A program made the translations under genes and the position numbers. Shown here one piece after another: positions 1-9,477 of a stretch of 64,000 nucleotides of DNA. Location: positions 3,935,681-3,999,680 of the forward strand of contig NZ_JANFMV010000001.1 of NCBI RefSeq assembly GCF_024385575.1, written 5' to 3'. Source of the DNA: Rhizobium sp. NRK18. Lineage in GTDB: Bacteria > Pseudomonadota > Alphaproteobacteria > Rhizobiales > Rhizobiaceae. A model generated the notes under the pieces. It was not told where the DNA came from, did no database searches, and saw only the letters and a list, made by a program, of their open reading frames with translations. Numbering within the stretch: the stretch's first letter is position 1; each line of letters starts with the position of its first letter.

Positions 1-1091
<1,091 letters not shown>

Positions 1092-1160
1092 GTGAATGCG
1101 CCAAGGGTAGGAGCGAAAGCCGGCCGGCGTCAAGGGGCTTGGTGCCGACAGGGCGAAATG

Positions 1161-1943
1161 TCAGATTTGTCCGACCGGCATGGCGAAGGGTTGGATGGCA
1201 ATCCCTTCGGCCGTCAGCGCCTCCCGGAGCGCCTTCGCCATCGCGACCGCGCCCGGCGTGTCGCCATGCAGGCAGACGGTGGCCGCCTCGACCGGCAGCT
1301 TCGTTCCCGCCGTCGTCATAATCTGGCCGTCTCGGACCATGGAGAGAACGTGGTCGGCGCTCTGTTTCGGATCGTGGATCACTGAGCCTTCCATTTTGCG
1401 GGAGGTCAGGCGCCCCTGCGGCGTATAGGTCCGATCGGCGAAGACCTCGCAGACGACCGGCTGACCGGCCTTTTCCGCCGCCGCCGTCATTTCCGAATAG
1501 GGCGGGCAGACGAAGACGAGCGACGGGTCGACCGCCTTGACGGCGCGCACACAAACGGCCGCCAGATCGGGGTCCTCCGCCGCCATGTTGTTGAGCGCGC
1601 CATGGGTCTTCACATGGGTGATCGGCCAGCCGAGCGCGCGGGCCATGCCCTGAATCGCGGCGATCTGGTAGATGAGCTGTGCTTCGAGATCGGCGGGGCT
1701 GTCGCCGACGATCCGCCGCCGTCCGAAGCCATAGAGGTCCATGAAGGAGGGATGCGCGCCGATGGCGACACCACGCGCCTTGGCGGCAAGGATCGTGTCG
1801 CGCATCACCACGGGATCGCCGGCATGAAAGCCGCAGGCGACATTCGCTGTCGTGACGATGTCGAGCATCGCCTTGTCGTCGCCCATCCGGTAGGCGCCGA
1901 AGCTTTCGCCCATGTCCGAGTTCAAGTCCACCGTCGAGACCAT
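1161..1943 (-). CDS. pxpA: 5-oxoprolinase subunit A (LamB/YcsF family)
   Basis: PxpA works with PxpB and PxpC to hydrolyse 5-oxoproline (pyroglutamate) to glutamate with ATP. The 260-residue length and the family signatures are clear: VDLNSDMGESFGAYRMGDD at residues 5-23, NVACGFHAGDP near 35-45, GAHPSFMDLYGFGRR near 62-76, and HVKTHGALNNM near 110. The ATG at 1943 follows GGAGCG. No pxpB or pxpC is adjacent; the upstream minus-strand neighbour is a LysR regulator ending 70 bases away. The partner subunits must be elsewhere in the genome if the enzyme is functional. The older name 'LamB/YcsF, lactam utilisation' refers to the same family. Confidence 0.93.
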   Translation of the reverse strand: MVSTVDLNSDMGESFGAYRMGDDKAMLDIVTTANVACGFHAGDPVVMRDTILAAKARGVAIGAHPSFMDLYGFGRRRIVGDSPADLEAQLIYQIAAIQGMARALGWPITHVKTHGALNNMAAEDPDLAAVCVRAVKAVDPSLVFVCPPYSEMTAAAEKAGQPVVCEVFADRTYTPQGRLTSRKMEGSVIHDPKQSADHVLSMVRDGQIMTTAGTKLPVEAATVCLHGDTPGAVAMAKALREALTAEGIAIQPFAMPVGQI

Positions 1944-2013
1944 GCCGAACGCTCCTTACAAATCCAAATCTTCCCACATTTGAAGCCGATCCCGACGCGG
2001 CAATCAACTCGCA

Positions 2014-2949
2014 TCAGCGTCTTGCAACATTGCCAGTCGTAGCGGTTGGTTTGTAGGACCGGACAAAGTCGCGATGAGACTGTTCCACCTGTTCGGCGAT
2101 GAACTGGATGACCGTCTGCACCCGGGCGGATTCGCGCGAATCCTCGTGGGCGATCAGCCAGAAGGTTCGCCGCAGCTCGACCATGTCCGGCAGGACGGGA
2201 ACCAGCGACGACAGGTCGCCGGCGATGAAGTCCGGGAGGATGCAGAGCCCCGTCCCGGCCTCCGTCGCCTTCAGCTGGGCAATGAGGTTGGTGCTGGACA
2301 GCCGGGCCGAGAGATTTTCGCCGACCGCATAGAGATATTCGAGTTCCGGTGTGTAGATGAGTTCGGGGATGTAGCCGATCAGCAGATGGCGGGCGAACTC
2401 CTCCTTGCGGGTGATCGGGCCATGACGGCGCAGATAGTCCTTTGAGGCATAGAGATGCAGGGTGTAATCGACGAGCTTGCGGGAAAACAGCCGGCCGCGC
2501 TCTGGCCGCGACAGGCTTATGGCGATGTCAGCCTCCCGCTTGGACAGGTTGAAGACCCGCGGCATGGCCACGATCTGCAGTTCGAGTTCGGGATTGCGCG
2601 CTGCCAGCTCGCCGATCCGCGGTGCCAGAAAGAAGCTGCCGAAACCGTCTGGCGCGCCGATGCGCACGGCGCCGCTCAAGGAAAAGCGCTCGCCGGCAAT
2701 GTCATTGTGGATATGCGCCGCGGTGCTTTCGATGTCCTCTGCGTGTTTGAGCAGGCGTTCGCCGATGTCGGTCAGCGTGTATCCTCGCGGCGAGCGGGTG
2801 AACAGCGCCGCTCCCAATTTTTCCTCGAGAGCCCGTACGCGGCGGCTTACGGTGGCATGATCGGTGCCCATCCGCCCGGCGGCCGCCGTCAGCCGTCCCG
2901 TACGGGCGACGGAGAGGAAATAGCGTAAGTCATCCCAATCAAAGAACAT
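2014..2949 (-). CDS. LysR-family transcriptional regulator
   Basis: 311 residues from the ATG at 2949, starting MFFDWDDLRYFLSVARTGRL with the LysR winged helix-turn-helix (AAAGRMGTDHATVSRRVRALEEKLGAALFTRSPRGY, roughly residues 18-55) and a periplasmic-binding-like effector domain to the C-terminus. A longer in-frame extension upstream to 3123 exists but reads through the divergent promoter region and does not look like protein. The short variant without an N-terminal extension is the norm for this LysR subgroup (300-310 residues). It is divergent from the 3-hydroxyisobutyrate dehydrogenase with about 190 bases between starts, so it probably controls that gene and itself. The effector is unknown; a branched-chain amino acid metabolite is a guess from the neighbour. 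Confidence 0.9.
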   Translation of the reverse strand: MFFDWDDLRYFLSVARTGRLTAAAGRMGTDHATVSRRVRALEEKLGAALFTRSPRGYTLTDIGERLLKHAEDIESTAAHIHNDIAGERFSLSGAVRIGAPDGFGSFFLAPRIGELAARNPELELQIVAMPRVFNLSKREADIAISLSRPERGRLFSRKLVDYTLHLYASKDYLRRHGPITRKEEFARHLLIGYIPELIYTPELEYLYAVGENLSARLSSTNLIAQLKATEAGTGLCILPDFIAGDLSSLVPVLPDMVELRRTFWLIAHEDSRESARVQTVIQFIAEQVEQSHRDFVRSYKPTATTGNVARR

Positions 2950-3121
2950 GATATGAGCATAATCGCACAATGGTATGGCGATCAAGCCCCTAGCCTTGCA
3001 GAAGCAATCGCATATATGAATTGCCATATGGAGCGTGCGACTTGGCCGACGGGATGGGAGCCCCGCGGCATGAGATGGCACAAACCGGCACGTACCGAAA
3101 TGCGAACGGGAGGAGGAACCC

Positions 3122-3154
3122 ATGACGCACGAGGCTTTTCAATGGCCAGAGTAG
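3122..3154 (+). other. Possible 10-codon leader ORF overlapping the mmsB start
   Basis: An ATG at 3122 is preceded by a near-ideal ribosome site (GGGAGGAGGAA) and opens a 10-residue frame, MTHEAFQWPE, ending at TAG 3152-3154. It overlaps, in another frame, the first codons of mmsB (ATG 3142), whose own ribosome site is only GAGG. Translation of the short frame could couple to mmsB. It may equally be a spare ribosome site; there is no independent support that the peptide is made. Confidence 0.25.
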
Positions 3155-4035
3155 CGTTTGTCGGGCTCGGCAACATGGGCTTGCCGATGGCGATCAATCT
3201 TGCCAAGGCCGGCCATGAACTTCACGTCTACGACACGGTTTCCGAAGCACTCGCCAATGCGAAGGCCGAAGGCATGCATCCTGCCGCAAGCGCGGCGGAG
3301 GCTGCCGCCGGCGCGGAATTCATCATCACCATGCTGCCCAACGGGTCGATTGCGCTGAAGGTGTTCGGCGAAATCGTGCCGGCCGCCGACAAGGGCGCGG
3401 TCATCATCGATTGCTCGACGATCGACGTCGGCAGTGCCCGGGAGGCGCATCGCATGGCGGGGGATGCCGGGCTGATGCCGCTCGACGCACCGGTTTCCGG
3501 CGGAACGTCGGGTGCTGCAGCCGGAACGCTCACCTTCATGGTCGGCGGCTCGAAGGCCGCGTTCGACAAGGCCCTGCCCCTTCTGAACGTCATGGGCGGC
3601 AAGGTCGTCCATTGCGGTGACGGCGGCGCCGGACAGGCGGCCAAGATCTGCAACAACATGCTGCTCGGCATCTCGATGATCGGCGCCTGCGAGGCCTTTG
3701 CGCTTGCCGACAAGCTCGGGCTTTCGGCACAGGCGGCCTTCGACGTGATCTCGACGTCCTCCGGCTCCTGCTGGTCGGTCAACACCTATTGCCCGGTTCC
3801 GGGCGTCGGTCCCAAATCGCCGGCCGACAACGGCTACAAGCCGGGTTTCGCTGCCGAGCTGATGACCAAGGACCTCGGTCTTTCCCAGCAGGCCGCCGAA
3901 GAAGTCCACCAGGCGACGCCGATGGGCGCACACGCGCTGGCGCTCTACCGGCAGTTTCTGGACAATAACGGGTCAGGCCGGGATTTTTCTGCCATGATCG
4001 AATATCTGAGATCCATCCAGCGCGATCAGGCCTGA
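3142..4035 (+). CDS. mmsB: 3-hydroxyisobutyrate dehydrogenase (beta-hydroxyacid dehydrogenase family)
   Basis: Oxidises 3-hydroxyisobutyrate to methylmalonate semialdehyde with NAD in valine breakdown. 297 residues from ATG 3142: Rossmann motif VGLGNMGLPMAINLAKAG at the N-terminus, the substrate loop DAPVSGGTSGAAAGTLTFMVGG near residues 113-135, and the catalytic lysine region GAGQAAKICNNMLLG near 166-180, all as in HIBADH (usual 295-300). Longer in-frame starts upstream give non-conserved sequence. It stands alone, divergent from a LysR regulator. mmsA is not nearby. Related family members (tartronate semialdehyde reductase GarR) are possible, but the ICNNMLLG and the C-terminal SSGSCWS segment fit HIBADH best. 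Confidence 0.88.
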   Translation: MARVAFVGLGNMGLPMAINLAKAGHELHVYDTVSEALANAKAEGMHPAASAAEAAAGAEFIITMLPNGSIALKVFGEIVPAADKGAVIIDCSTIDVGSAREAHRMAGDAGLMPLDAPVSGGTSGAAAGTLTFMVGGSKAAFDKALPLLNVMGGKVVHCGDGGAGQAAKICNNMLLGISMIGACEAFALADKLGLSAQAAFDVISTSSGSCWSVNTYCPVPGVGPKSPADNGYKPGFAAELMTKDLGLSQQAAEEVHQATPMGAHALALYRQFLDNNGSGRDFSAMIEYLRSIQRDQA

Positions 4036-4231
4036 GGAGGAAACGCAGAGGAGAACTACGGAACGCTGCGAGCCCAGGGAGAGAATGGCTCCAGAGTTTC
4101 GACTGCATGATCCGGTCAATTTCCGGGAGACAGGCGGGCGTCGCGGGTGTCCGCCAAACTCTTCCGGAGCCAGAACCACGAAGAACACCGGATGATCTTC
4201 AAAATCCCGCATGAACCGAAAGGGAGGAACT

Positions 4232-5443
4232 ATGAAGTCGTTTTTTTATGGAAGCGTAAGTGCTGCAGCCCTGCTCATGGCTGCCAATTCCGCCATGGCC
4301 GAAGGCATTTCCGATGACGTCGTGAGGATCGGCGTGCTCGGCGACATGTCCGGCGTCTATTCGACCGGCTTCAGCGGCGACGGCGCCGTTGCCGCCGTCA
4401 AGATGGCTGTCGAAGACTTCGGCGGCACCGTGCTCGGCAAGAAGATCGAGGTCATTTCCGCCGACCACCAGAACAAGGCGGACATCGCCTCGGCGACCGC
4501 CCGCCAGTGGATCGACGAAAACCACGTCGACATGATCACCGACCTGACCAACTCGGCCGTGGCGCTCGCCGTCCAGCAGGTGGCCTCCGAAAAGGGCGTC
4601 ATCACCATGGCGACGGGTGCCGCTTCCGCCGACCTGACCGGCAAGGCCTGCACCAAATACGGCATCCACTACGGCTACGATACCCATGCCCTGCCGGTCG
4701 GCACGGCAACCGCCGTCGTCAAGAACGGCGGCGACAGCTGGTACTTCATCACCGCCGACTACGCCTTCGGCCATGCCCTGCAGGACAACACCTCGGCCGT
4801 CGTCAAGCAGCTCGGCGGCAGCGTCGTCGGTTCGTCGGACGTTCCGCTGGCGACCACCGACTTCTCGTCCTACCTGCTGCAGGCCCAGTCTTCCGGCGCC
4901 AAGGTCATCGGCCTTGCCAATGCCGGCCAGGACACGGTCAACGCCATCCAGCAGGCCCATGAGTTCGGCATCGTCGACGGCGGCCAGCAGCTCGCCGGCA
5001 TGCTGGTGCTGATCTCCGACGTGAAGAGCCTCGGCACCAATGTCGCCAAGGGCCTGAACTTCACGACCGGCTGGTACTGGGACCTCGACGACGAGTCCCG
5101 CGCCTGGAAAGAGAAGTACATGAAGTACTCCAACGACGCGGCGCCGACCTTCGTCCACGCCGCCGACTATTCGCTGACGATGGCCTATCTGAAGGCCATC
5201 CAGGCTGCCGGCACGGACAATGCCGACGCGGTGCGCGAGGAGCTCGGCAAGGGCAAGATCGACGACTTCTTCGCCAAGGGCGGCATGATCCGCAAGGACG
5301 GCCTGCTGGTGCATGACATGTACCTGCTGCAGGTGCAGGAAGGCGCATCGGATCCGTGGAACGTCGCCAAGGTGGTCCGCACCATTCCGGGCGACGAGGC
5401 CTATGCGTCGCTCGCCGACGGCGGCTGCCCGCTTGTGAAGTGA
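4232..5443 (+). CDS. ABC transporter substrate-binding protein, branched-chain amino acid (HAAT/LivJ) type
   Basis: Periplasmic receptor of the ABC importer encoded by the next four genes. 403 residues from ATG 4232, chosen because GGGAGGAAC lies 5-6 bases upstream; a start 7 codons earlier lacks a ribosome site. Signal peptide of about 23 residues ending NSAMA, mature protein starting EGISDDVVRIGVLGDMSG. The body is the type I periplasmic-binding fold of the Leu/Ile/Val receptor class (VRIGVLGDMSGVYS at the front, DHQNKADIASATARQWIDE, YFITADYAFGHALQ). Longer than LivJ (about 370), as in the many rhizobial paralogues that bind amides, urea or aromatic acids. The ligand cannot be told from sequence. 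Confidence 0.9.
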   Translation: MKSFFYGSVSAAALLMAANSAMAEGISDDVVRIGVLGDMSGVYSTGFSGDGAVAAVKMAVEDFGGTVLGKKIEVISADHQNKADIASATARQWIDENHVDMITDLTNSAVALAVQQVASEKGVITMATGAASADLTGKACTKYGIHYGYDTHALPVGTATAVVKNGGDSWYFITADYAFGHALQDNTSAVVKQLGGSVVGSSDVPLATTDFSSYLLQAQSSGAKVIGLANAGQDTVNAIQQAHEFGIVDGGQQLAGMLVLISDVKSLGTNVAKGLNFTTGWYWDLDDESRAWKEKYMKYSNDAAPTFVHAADYSLTMAYLKAIQAAGTDNADAVREELGKGKIDDFFAKGGMIRKDGLLVHDMYLLQVQEGASDPWNVAKVVRTIPGDEAYASLADGGCPLVK

Positions 5444-5464
5444 TGAGACTGGCGTAACATGTGA

Positions 5465-5490
5465 GAAGCGGTCGGCTTGCCGGCCGCTTC
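5465..5490 (+). terminator. 11-bp hairpin with CUUG loop after the SBP gene
   Basis: GAAGCGGTCGG (5465-5475) pairs with CCGGCCGCTTC (5480-5490), eleven base pairs with one G-U, around a CTTG loop. It starts 21 bases after the SBP stop and is followed by TCCTCCGC, not a T-run, so full termination is unlikely. Hairpins at this place often protect the SBP message from 3' exonucleases and let it be made in excess over the permease genes. Confidence 0.55.
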
Positions 5491-5540
5491 CTCCGCAAAG
5501 CCGGGCATCAGGGCAAGACCCGGCAGGATTGGACGGTTTC

Positions 5541-6305
5541 ATGAGCGATTTCATTCTGGAAGCGAAGCAGCTCAACAAGAGCTTCGGCGGCTTTCATGCC
5601 GTCCGCAACGTCAATCTCAATATCGAGCGCGGGACGATCCACGCGCTGATCGGGCCGAACGGGGCCGGCAAAACCACCGTTTTCAATCTCCTGACGAAGT
5701 TCCTGACGCCGACATCGGGCCAGATTCTCTTCAACGGCAAGGACATCACCCATTGGAAACCCGTCGACATCGCCAATAACGGCATCGTTCGCTCGTTCCA
5801 GATTTCCGCCGTCTTCCCGCACCTGACGACGCTGGAAAACGTCCGGCTGTCGCTGCAGAAGCGGCTCGGCGTCAGCTATCATTTCTGGCGGTCGAAGAGC
5901 CTCCTGTCTTCGCTCGACGACGAGGCCATGGAGCGGCTGGATCAGGTCGGGCTGAAGCGGTTCGCGCATGTGCATGCCGTCGAACTGCCCTATGGCCGCA
6001 AGCGGGCGCTCGAAATCGCCACGACGCTCGGCCTCGAGCCGGAGCTGATGCTGCTCGACGAGCCGACCCAGGGCATGGGCACCGAGGACGTCGGCCAGGT
6101 GGCGGAACTCATCAAGAAGGTCTCCGCCGGACGCACGATCATCATGGTCGAGCACAATCTCGGCGTCGTCGCAGACCTCGCCGACAAGATCACCGTGCTC
6201 AACCGCGGCGAAATTCTCGCCGAAGGGCCATACGAGACCGTCTCGAAGAACCCCGCCGTGATGGAAGCCTATATGGGCATCAAGGCCGAGGAGGCCGGCG
6301 CATGA
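5541..6305 (+). CDS. livG: ABC transporter ATP-binding protein LivG-type
   Basis: One of the two cytoplasmic ATPases of the branched-chain-type importer. 254 residues from ATG 5541 (MSDFILEAKQLNKSFGG). Walker A GPNGAGKTTVFNLLTKFL near residues 36-53, signature-region LPYGRKRALEIATTLGL (the canonical LSGGQ-like loop is degenerate, as in the LivG family), Walker B LMLLDEPTQGM, and H-loop MVEHNLGVV. A TTG four codons upstream is an alternative start. It ends in an ATGA overlap with livF, so translation is coupled. No odd residues in the nucleotide-binding motifs other than the relaxed signature loop. Confidence 0.92.
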   Translation: MSDFILEAKQLNKSFGGFHAVRNVNLNIERGTIHALIGPNGAGKTTVFNLLTKFLTPTSGQILFNGKDITHWKPVDIANNGIVRSFQISAVFPHLTTLENVRLSLQKRLGVSYHFWRSKSLLSSLDDEAMERLDQVGLKRFAHVHAVELPYGRKRALEIATTLGLEPELMLLDEPTQGMGTEDVGQVAELIKKVSAGRTIIMVEHNLGVVADLADKITVLNRGEILAEGPYETVSKNPAVMEAYMGIKAEEAGA

Positions 6306-7024
6306 CCACCGCGACGCTGACAAGGCCGATGCTGAAAATCGAGAACCTGCACGCCTGGTATGGCGAATCCCACGTCCTGCATGGCATCGACATCGAGCTT
6401 GGCGAAGGCCAGCTGATCACGCTTCTCGGCCGCAACGGCGCCGGGCGGACGACGACGTTGCGCGCCATCATGGGCATGGTGTCGCGCCGGACGGGATCGA
6501 TCGCCATCAACGGAGACGAGTTCATCGACAAGCCGGCCCACCGGATCGCGCCGCTCGGGCGCATCGGCTACTGTCCCGAAGAGCGCGGCATATTCGCCAG
6601 CCTGACGGTGGAAGAAAACCTGATGCTGCCGCCGGTCGTCGGCGAAGGCGGCATGAGCCTGTCCGACATCTACGGCATGTTCCCGAACCTGCGCGAGGTG
6701 CGCCGGCGCATGGGCACACGGCTTTCCGGCGGCGAGCAGCAGATGCTGGCGATCGCGCGGATCCTGCGGACCGGCGCGCGGCTATTGCTGCTCGACGAGA
6801 TCACCGAAGGCCTGGCGCCGGTCATCGTCAAGACGCTCGGCGAGGCGATCCGCCGGCTGAAGAACCAGGGCTACACGATCGTGCTCGTCGAGCAGAACTT
6901 CCGCTTTGCCGCAGAAGTCGCCGACCGGCACTACGTGATCGAGCACGGTCGGGTGATCGATACGATCGAGCACGCCGACGTCAAAACGAGCATGGACAAG
7001 CTCAACCATTACTTAAGCGTTTGA
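6302..7024 (+). CDS. livF: ABC transporter ATP-binding protein LivF-type with Arg in Walker A
   Basis: Second ATPase of the importer, 240 residues, start ATG 6302 overlapping the livG stop. LivF features: LLGRNGAGRTTTLRAIMGM near residues 41-59, RLSGGEQQMLAIARIL signature, LLLLDEITEGLAPVIV Walker B, and VLVEQNFRFA switch region. The Walker A lysine, which contacts the beta and gamma phosphates, is replaced by Arg49 (codon CGG 6446-6448). The rest of the P-loop is intact. This substitution is also what I recall from some proteobacterial LivF proteins, so it may be a subfamily trait rather than damage; LivG keeps its lysine. Confidence 0.91.
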   Translation: MTTATLTRPMLKIENLHAWYGESHVLHGIDIELGEGQLITLLGRNGAGRTTTLRAIMGMVSRRTGSIAINGDEFIDKPAHRIAPLGRIGYCPEERGIFASLTVEENLMLPPVVGEGGMSLSDIYGMFPNLREVRRRMGTRLSGGEQQMLAIARILRTGARLLLLDEITEGLAPVIVKTLGEAIRRLKNQGYTIVLVEQNFRFAAEVADRHYVIEHGRVIDTIEHADVKTSMDKLNHYLSV

Positions 7025-7037
7025 GGAGGCCGAATTC

Positions 7038-7934
7038 ATGCTGAAGCTGATCCTTGCCCAAGGCATGCTGGGCCTCAACAATGGCGTCTTCTACGCCATG
7101 CTCAGTCTGGGCCTCGCCATCATTTTCGGGCTTTTGAACGTCGTCAACTTCGCCCATGGCGCGCTCTATATGACCGGCGCCTTCCTGGCGCTGATCCTGT
7201 ACTCCTATTTCGGCGCCTGGATCGGGCTCGACGGACTGCATGTGAATTTCTGGATGGCGCTGGTGCTGGTGCCGATACTGGTGGGCTGTTTCGGCATGTT
7301 GCTCGAACGCACGATGCTCAAATGGCTCTACAAGTTCGACCCGATCTACAGCCTGCTCCTGACCTTCGGCGTGACGCTGGTGCTGCAGGGCCTGTTTGTC
7401 AACTTCTTCTCGGCCTCCGGCACGCCCTATCCCGGCCAGCCGGAATCGCTGCGCGGCGTCGTCAATCTCGGCTTCATGATGTTCCCGAAGTTCCGGCTGT
7501 TCGCGATCGTCTTTTCGATTGTCGTCTGCCTCGCAGTCTGGTTCGTCATCGAGCGGACGCGGATCGGCGCGATGCTCAGGGCCGGGACGGAGAATCCGGA
7601 TCTTGTGAAGGCATTCGGCATCAATGTGCCGCTGATGGTGACGCTGACCTTCGGCTTCGGCACCGGGCTTGCGGGCCTTGCCGGCGTGCTGGCTGCGCCG
7701 ATCTACTCCGTCAGCCCACTGATGGGGGCCGACCTCATCATCGTCATTTTCGCAGTCGTCGTGATCGGCGGCATGGGCTCGATCATGGGCGCGGTCGTCT
7801 CCGGCTTTGCCCTTGGCCTCGTCGAGGGTGTGACGAAGGTCTTTTATGCGCCGGCAGCCAATACGGTGATCTTCTTCCTGATGGTCGTGGTGCTGCTGGT
7901 CAGGCCCGCCGGCCTGTTCGGACGGCAGAATTGA
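7038..7934 (+). CDS. livH: Branched-chain-type ABC transporter permease LivH
   Basis: Inner-membrane channel subunit, 298 residues, ATG 7038 with GAGGAGG ahead of it. Starts with a membrane segment and the LivH hallmark YAMLSLGLAIIFGLLNVVNFAHG (split here over residues 15-37), and has 7-8 hydrophobic segments, the internal LGLLYE-like ER-T-R-GAMLRA cytoplasmic loop (IERTRIGAMLRAGTENPDL) and the conserved VIGGMGSIMGAVVSGFALG near the end. Sits 13 bases after livF and is followed by livM. Function follows from family and operon. Confidence 0.92.
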   Translation: MLKLILAQGMLGLNNGVFYAMLSLGLAIIFGLLNVVNFAHGALYMTGAFLALILYSYFGAWIGLDGLHVNFWMALVLVPILVGCFGMLLERTMLKWLYKFDPIYSLLLTFGVTLVLQGLFVNFFSASGTPYPGQPESLRGVVNLGFMMFPKFRLFAIVFSIVVCLAVWFVIERTRIGAMLRAGTENPDLVKAFGINVPLMVTLTFGFGTGLAGLAGVLAAPIYSVSPLMGADLIIVIFAVVVIGGMGSIMGAVVSGFALGLVEGVTKVFYAPAANTVIFFLMVVVLLVRPAGLFGRQN

Positions 7935-7957
7935 TGGAAAGCGCTCGAGGAGGCAAC

Positions 7958-8950
7958 ATGGAACAGGCCGTCGCCGAAACCGCCACGCTCGACGAGCAGG
8001 GGCTGCAGGAAAACTCACCGCGGGCGCGGCTGGCACGCGGGATCCTCTGGGTGCTGTTGATCGCCGCCGTGCTGATCGCACCGCTCTTCCTCTACCCGGT
8101 CTTCGTCATGCAGCTCCTGTGCTTTGCGCTGTTTGCCTGCGCGTTCAACCTGCTGATCGGCTTTACCGGGCTTCTCTCCTTCGGCCATGCCGCCTTCTTC
8201 GGCGGCGCGGCCTATATCGCCGGCCATGTGATCAAGGTCTGGGGCTTCCCGCCGCTCTTCGGCATCCTCACGGGCGCCCTCTTCGCGGCTGTCCTTGGCT
8301 ATGTGATCGGCGCGCTGGCGATCCGCCGGCAGGGCATCTATTTCGCCATGATCACGCTGGCGCTGGCGCAGATCGTCTATTTCTTCGCCCTGCAACTGCC
8401 GTTTACCGGTGGTGAAAACGGCCTTCAGGGCATTCCGCGCGGCACGCTGTTCGGCATCGTCGATCTCGGCCAGCCGCTGCAGATGTACTACTTCGTCGCC
8501 GCGATCTTTATTGTCGGATTCCTGATCATCTACCGCACCATTCATTCGCCCTTCGGGCAGGTGCTGCAGGCGATCCGCGAGAACGAGCCGCGAGCACTCT
8601 CGCTCGGCTACGACGTCGACCGCTTCAAGCTGATCGCCTTCATCATTTCCGCCTCGCTGGCTGGCCTTGCCGGCGCCACCAAGGCCGTCGTCTTCCAGTT
8701 CGCCTCGCTGACCGACGCCCACTGGCAGATGTCGGGCGAAGTGATCCTGATGACACTGCTCGGCGGCATGGGAACCATCTTCGGGCCGGTGATCGGTGCC
8801 GTCACCATCGTCACGCTGCAGCACGAACTGGCTGGCATCGGCTCGTGGGTTCAGGTGGTGATCGGCGTGACCTTCATCGCCGCCGTACTCCTGTTCCGCC
8901 GCGGAATCATCGGCGAAATCGCCCGTCTCCTGAAGATCTCGTCGGTGTGA
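7958..8950 (+). CDS. livM: Branched-chain-type ABC transporter permease LivM
   Basis: Second channel subunit, 330 residues. ATG 7958 is preferred because CGAGGAGG lies 6 bases ahead; an in-frame ATG at 7934 overlapping the livH stop (TGATG) has no ribosome site. LivM signatures: CAFNLLIGFTGLLSFGHAAF near residue 60, RRQGIYFAMITLALAQ, and LLGGMGTIFGPVIGAVTI near 270. The frame continues far upstream inside livH but that is a shadow. Last gene of the operon. Confidence 0.92.
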   Translation: MEQAVAETATLDEQGLQENSPRARLARGILWVLLIAAVLIAPLFLYPVFVMQLLCFALFACAFNLLIGFTGLLSFGHAAFFGGAAYIAGHVIKVWGFPPLFGILTGALFAAVLGYVIGALAIRRQGIYFAMITLALAQIVYFFALQLPFTGGENGLQGIPRGTLFGIVDLGQPLQMYYFVAAIFIVGFLIIYRTIHSPFGQVLQAIRENEPRALSLGYDVDRFKLIAFIISASLAGLAGATKAVVFQFASLTDAHWQMSGEVILMTLLGGMGTIFGPVIGAVTIVTLQHELAGIGSWVQVVIGVTFIAAVLLFRRGIIGEIARLLKISSV

Positions 8951-9216
8951 AGGGCCGAAGATGACGTCGGGCGGAGCGCTATCGGCGGATCACCGCCCGA
9001 CGGGAAGAGACTTGCAGCGGATTTCGGAATAAAATTTCGCGTTGAGATATCCCGAAATCTTGCGAATTTGCCGGTTTTCGGGCCATCTGAGGCGGTATGG
9101 CGCTCGATTGGCCGATCAATCAGTGGTAATTGAGCCGAAAGCTGCAGAGGGACTTAAACGTTTGGTAGGCCCCCTGCCCTAATATCGTCGCAATTGCCTC
9201 TCGTTGGAAGATTGCC
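8951..9216 (+). other. Intergenic region after livM: two stem-loops and promoter of the 80-residue gene
   Basis: CGTCGGGCGG (8965-8974) pairs perfectly with CCGCCCGACG (8993-9002) around an 18-base loop; a second stem GATTTCGG/CCGAAATC (9020-9027 with 9052-9059) follows. Neither ends in a T-run, but together they are the likely 3' end of the liv message. TAATAT at 9180-9185 is a candidate -10 box for the small gene at 9217; no convincing -35 was found. Confidence 0.35.
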
Positions 9217-9459
9217 ATGGCCACTGATCGCGAAATTTCTGGTTTTTCCGCAACCCAGCGTACGGCGTCGCTCGTCCATCGCCTGGGCGAGGCGCTTGCC
9301 GGCAGCCATGGCCGTACACCCAACCTGGACGCCATCCGCGAGCTCGTGAAGACAGAAGTCCTCGACTGGCAGATCGACGAAGTGCAGAAGGATGCACAGG
9401 CCGACAAGCCCATGATCCTCCTCACACCGTCGTCGAAAATTTCCGATCTTCAGTCCTGA
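9217..9459 (+). CDS. Small protein of unknown function (80 residues)
   Basis: I do not recognise this protein. It has an ATG at 9217 with GGAAG six bases upstream, is soluble and mixed charged, and runs MATDREISGFSATQRTASLV to a C-terminal PSSKISDLQS. No signal peptide, membrane segment or cysteine. The segment from about residue 30 to 62 (LDAIRELVKTEVLDWQIDEVQKDAQ) should be helical and amphipathic. It is convergent with the algL-like gene, with only 18 bases between the two stops, and is not part of the liv operon. Codon use is like its neighbours, which together with the ribosome site makes it a probable real gene. Confidence 0.6.
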   Translation: MATDREISGFSATQRTASLVHRLGEALAGSHGRTPNLDAIRELVKTEVLDWQIDEVQKDAQADKPMILLTPSSKISDLQS

Positions 9460-9477
9460 TCATCAAGCCCGGGCGGA

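Noticed and set aside
2950..3141. N-terminal extensions of the LysR regulator and the dehydrogenase into the shared promoter region
   Set aside because: Both extended frames give non-conserved sequence and would overlap each other across the divergent promoter; shorter starts give family-typical N-termini.
4199..5578. 459-codon open frame antisense to the SBP gene
   Set aside because: Shadow; H/D/G/V-rich, no domain, and it would cover the liv promoter.
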